DNA from: Flavobacterium sp.
GTDB taxonomy: Bacteria; Bacteroidota; Bacteroidia; Flavobacteriales; Flavobacteriaceae
Reading direction: 5' to 3'
Length of the DNA: 8,597 nt
NCBI GenBank assembly: GCA_017989775.1
Contig: JAGNPF010000046.1
Coordinates: 1 to 8,597, forward strand
Shown: piece by piece, positions 6,475 through 8,597 of the stretch
How the letters are laid out: each line of letters starts with the position of its first letter
How positions within the stretch are numbered: the stretch's first letter is position 1
Made by a program: the position numbers and the translations under genes
Notes under the pieces: model-generated
The model's database searches: none
Seen by the model: only the letters and a program-made list of their open reading frames with translations
Told to the model about the DNA's origin: nothing

Positions 6475-6482
6475 CAAAAGTA
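6475..6482 (-). promoter_or_regulatory. Candidate -7 promoter element for the Smr gene
   Basis: Read on the minus strand this is TACTTTTG, an exact TAnnTTTG match, 46 bases upstream of the Smr ATG. The implied leader is about 40 bases. A TTG lies only 13 bases further upstream, closer than the usual -33 spacing, so the upstream box is not supported. Confidence 0.42.
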
Positions 6483-6732
6483 AGGAACTTTGAAACAACA
6501 TCCGTTTAATATGGAAAAGGATTGTTTAAAATTTAAATACTCCCCCTAAACCAAAAACCAATTAACCACAAAAAAAGAACTTGAAACCACGCTCGAAAAA
6601 GCAAAAAAAGCAACTGCAAAAAGACCGAAAAAAATTCTTCAAACCAATGTAATAAATTAAAAACCAACAAAGATTCTTGCCGGTCTTCCTAATTTATTTC
6701 CTTAATTATTACTTCAATTTCCAAAAACGCCT

Positions 6733-6740
6733 TACTTTTA
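6733..6740 (+). promoter_or_regulatory. Weak -7 promoter-like box before cysE
   Basis: TACTTTTA differs from TAnnTTTG at the last base and lies 31 bases before the GTG start of cysE. Its position is right for a promoter, but the match is imperfect and no -33 box is visible. Confidence 0.25.
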
Positions 6741-6771
6741 CGACTTATAGCAACCATTCAACTTTACCATC

Positions 6772-7563
6772 GTGACCAAAGAATCAATCATACAAAGTAT
6801 TGCGGCCTTAAAGAGCCATTTTGTCATCAATTACGGCATCAAGACCAAGGTGGAACACTTCACCGAGAAACTCTTTTACACCCTGTTTGACGCCAATGCT
6901 CCATTGGACCAAAGCATCGACGAACTCGAAAAATCATTCAAGGAAATTGCCAAAATCGCCTGCAAAAAACCCGAAGGAATATGCGAGGGCATTTGGGAAC
7001 AATTTCTGGAAAGGCTGCCATTGGTCTTGAAAAACCTGAACCAGGATGCGGCCTACATTCTGGAAAACGACCCGGCTTCGAACAGCATCGAGGAAGTCTA
7101 TTTGGGGTATCCCGGTTTTTATGCCATTGCCATTTACAGGCTGAGCCACGAATTATACTTGCTCGACATGCTGCTTTTCTCCCGATTGATGAGTGAATAT
7201 GCCCATAAGATTACGGGAACCGACATTCACGCCGGAGCCACAATCGCTTCGCCGTTTTTCATCGACCACGCCACTGGAATCGTCATTGGGGAAACCACCG
7301 TCATCGAAAAACACGTCAAATTATACCAAGGGGTAACTTTGGGCGCATTGAGCGTCAGCAAGGACATGAAAAACTCCAAAAGACATCCAACGGTCGAAAA
7401 AAATGTCTGCATTTATGCCAATGCCACAATTTTGGGCGGGGAAACCACCATTGGAAAAGACAGCATCATTGGCGGAAACACCTGGATTACAAAGTCGATA
7501 CCGGCAAAATCCATCGTGACCAACACCACCATCACCGAAGTAAAAATCAAAGAATTAAAATAG
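6772..7563 (+). CDS. cysE: Serine O-acetyltransferase (CysE/EpsC type)
   Basis: This cytoplasmic enzyme acetylates L-serine with acetyl-CoA to O-acetylserine, the first committed step of cysteine synthesis (263 residues, close to the usual 260-320). The helical N-terminal domain covers about 1-145. The catalytic left-handed beta-helix covers about 148-243, with hexapeptide repeats and the family residues DIHAGA (H153), FIDHATGIVIGET (D165, H166), YQGVTLGA (185-192) and KRHPTVE (H205). The start is GTG at 6772: the frame has a stop at 6748 and no ATG or TTG between. The C-terminus reads EVKIKELK and lacks the terminal isoleucine by which CysE docks into CysK, so a classical cysteine synthase complex is unlikely. 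The gene ends one base before the cysM start codon, indicating translational coupling. A spacer with only a weak promoter-like box precedes it. Confidence 0.93.
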   Translation: MTKESIIQSIAALKSHFVINYGIKTKVEHFTEKLFYTLFDANAPLDQSIDELEKSFKEIAKIACKKPEGICEGIWEQFLERLPLVLKNLNQDAAYILENDPASNSIEEVYLGYPGFYAIAIYRLSHELYLLDMLLFSRLMSEYAHKITGTDIHAGATIASPFFIDHATGIVIGETTVIEKHVKLYQGVTLGALSVSKDMKNSKRHPTVEKNVCIYANATILGGETTIGKDSIIGGNTWITKSIPAKSIVTNTTITEVKIKELK

Positions 7564-7564
7564 T

Positions 7565-8452
7565 ATGTCATTTCATAAATTACTGGACCTTATTGGCAAC
7601 ACTCCTTTGGTGGAAACCGTCAATCTGGTCAAAAACAAAAACGTCAAATTGTTGCTGAAACTGGAAGGAAACAATCCCGGTGGAAGCGTGAAAGACCGTG
7701 CTGCCTACAACATGATTGCATCGGCCATAGAACGAGGCGACATCAAGAAAGGCGACAAACTCATTGAAGCCACCAGCGGAAACACCGGAATTGCCTTGGC
7801 AATGATAGCCCAATTGTTCAACGTGGAAATCGAACTCGTCCTTCCGGAAGACTCGACCGTGGAACGCACCCAAACGATGCGTGCTTATGGCGCCACCGTT
7901 ATTTTGACGCCTGCCAGCGAAGGAATCATTGGTTCCAGGGATTATGCTGACAAAAAAGTGGCCGAAGGCGGTTACGTAATGCTGAACCAGTTTGCCAATG
8001 ACGACAATTGGAAAGCCCATTACAAAACCACGGGACCCGAAATCTGGAGGGATACCGAAGGAACCGTGACCCACTTTGTTTCGGCCATGGGAACCACGGG
8101 AACCATCATTGGAACTTCGACCTACTTGAAAGAAAAAAATCCGGCCATACAGATTATTGGGGCACAACCGAGTGACGGTTCCCAAATTCCCGGAATCCGA
8201 AAATGGCCCCAAGAATACTTGCCCAAAATTTTTGATGCCTCAAAAGTGGATATCGTGATGGAAGTTTCGGAAACGGAAGCCCGCGAAATGACCAAACGAT
8301 TGGCCAAGGAAGAAGGCATTTTTGCAGGAATGAGCAGCGGCGGTTCCGTGGCCGTGGCCGTAAAACTGGCCGAACAAATGGAATCAGGCGTGATCGTGGC
8401 CGTCATTTGCGACCGTGGCGATCGTTATTTGTCTTCGGATTTGTTTGATTAG
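7565..8452 (+). CDS. cysM: Cysteine synthase B (O-acetylserine sulfhydrylase, CysM)
   Basis: This PLP enzyme replaces the acetyl group of O-acetylserine with sulfide, or thiosulfate in CysM enzymes, to give cysteine (or S-sulfocysteine). The protein has 295 residues, against about 303 for E. coli CysM. PLP lysine K43 lies in NNPGGSVKDRAA; the TSGNTG loop (70-75) binds substrate carboxylate; GTTGT (176-180) binds PLP phosphate; SSGG is at 257-260. The segment IPGIRKWPQEYLPKIF (208-223) and the ending CDRGDRYLSSDLF are typical of CysM and differ from the matching CysK regions, which is why CysM is preferred. The ATG follows the cysE stop after one base, so product and substrate enzymes are co-translated. 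No clear terminator directly follows; the repeat region at the window end may fill that role. Sulfur donor preference cannot be decided from sequence alone. Confidence 0.93.
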   Translation: MSFHKLLDLIGNTPLVETVNLVKNKNVKLLLKLEGNNPGGSVKDRAAYNMIASAIERGDIKKGDKLIEATSGNTGIALAMIAQLFNVEIELVLPEDSTVERTQTMRAYGATVILTPASEGIIGSRDYADKKVAEGGYVMLNQFANDDNWKAHYKTTGPEIWRDTEGTVTHFVSAMGTTGTIIGTSTYLKEKNPAIQIIGAQPSDGSQIPGIRKWPQEYLPKIFDASKVDIVMEVSETEAREMTKRLAKEEGIFAGMSSGGSVAVAVKLAEQMESGVIVAVICDRGDRYLSSDLFD

Positions 8453-8469
8453 TTCTATTCAATGGCACG

Positions 8470-8502
8470 CGGATGACACGGATGCGGCGGATTTACACCG
8501 AT
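8470..8502 (+). repeat. Short tandem CGGAT repeat, four units
   Basis: CGGAT occurs at 8470, 8479 and 8488, and a one-mismatch copy CCGAT at 8498, giving spacings of 9, 9 and 10 bases. The run ends in a T-rich stretch. Non-coding stretches of the form ACGCGGAT/ACACGGAT are familiar from many environmental bacterial genomes; their function is not established. Confidence 0.6.
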
Positions 8503-8549
8503 TTTTATTAAAAAAACAATCCAATTACCGCATACAAACCACTCCTTTT

Positions 8550-8597
8550 GTCACGCTGGAAGCGTCTAAATTATGTTGCTCTCGAACTTTGAGACGC
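8550..8597. repeat. Probable inverted repeat cut by the window edge
   Basis: GCGTCT (8562-8567) is repeated inverted as AGACGC (8592-8597), which is the very end of the window. Inside the left arm, ACGCT (8553-8557) and AGCGT (8561-8565) form a small hairpin. The loop holds TCTC (8580-8583) and GAGA (8591-8594). This looks like the left arm of a longer hairpin or dispersed repeat whose right arm continues outside the window. Confidence 0.45.

Larger units (their letters stand above)
6429..6771. other. Intergenic spacer between divergent Smr and cysE genes
   Basis: These 343 bases hold no convincing gene. Near the left edge is the Smr promoter candidate (6475-6482, minus strand). The middle (about 6560-6660) is extremely A-rich on the plus strand and contains an open frame without a start codon (6550-6660) that encodes a Lys-rich peptide. 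A 7-bp inverted repeat, AAGACCG (6621-6627) and CGGTCTT (6681-6687), is separated by 53 bases. The right end has only a near-match promoter box for cysE. No tRNA, riboswitch or CRISPR structure was recognised. Confidence 0.7.

Noticed and set aside
7580..8212. Minus-strand 210-codon frame inside cysM
   Set aside because: It is antisense to a certain gene, and its Gly/Phe/Val-rich composition is what the reverse strand of such coding sequence gives.

Overview
The window looks like chromosomal DNA from a Bacteroidota bacterium, most likely Flavobacteriaceae (Flavobacterium-like). The evidence is moderate-to-low GC, A-rich gene starts without clear Shine-Dalgarno sites, upstream matches to the Bacteroidota -7 promoter element TAnnTTTG, and the protein families present: a KOW-like/Smr fusion, a lipoprotein with acidic residues after its cysteine, and a compact MlaE-MlaF-MlaD set. 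This assignment is inferred from sequence character; no database search was possible.

Layout. Positions 2-709 hold the C-terminal part of an SPFH/flotillin-like membrane scaffold protein, closed by a clear intrinsic terminator (733-760). Positions 882-3403 are a tight three-gene operon, mlaE-mlaF-mlaD, encoding the permease, ATPase and substrate-binding MCE subunit of a phospholipid transporter between the inner and outer membranes. Converging on it from the minus strand is a NifS/IscS-type cysteine desulfurase (3413-4534). A plus-strand lipoprotein of unknown function follows (4787-5755); it consists of two tandem copies of one domain. A strong hairpin that can terminate in both directions (5776-5828) separates it from a minus-strand KOW-like/Smr protein (5877-6428). 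A 343-base A-rich spacer leads to cysE-cysM (6772-8452), the two-step pathway from serine to cysteine. The last 145 bases contain no gene but carry a short CGGAT tandem repeat and what appears to be the first arm of a longer inverted repeat cut by the window edge.

How the genes fit together. The Mla-type operon and the SPFH protein both concern membrane organisation, but the terminator between them suggests separate transcription. CysE makes O-acetylserine, CysM turns it into cysteine, and the cysteine desulfurase 2.2 kb away on the other strand takes sulfur from cysteine for Fe-S clusters and thiolation; they share a pathway but not an operon.

Most of the window is ordinary housekeeping sequence. 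The parts most worth a second look are the duplicated-domain lipoprotein, the repeats at the 3' edge, the 47-48-residue periodicity in the MlaD tail, and the CysE C-terminus, which lacks the usual CysK-binding isoleucine. I found no defence system, CRISPR array, insertion sequence, tRNA or rRNA.
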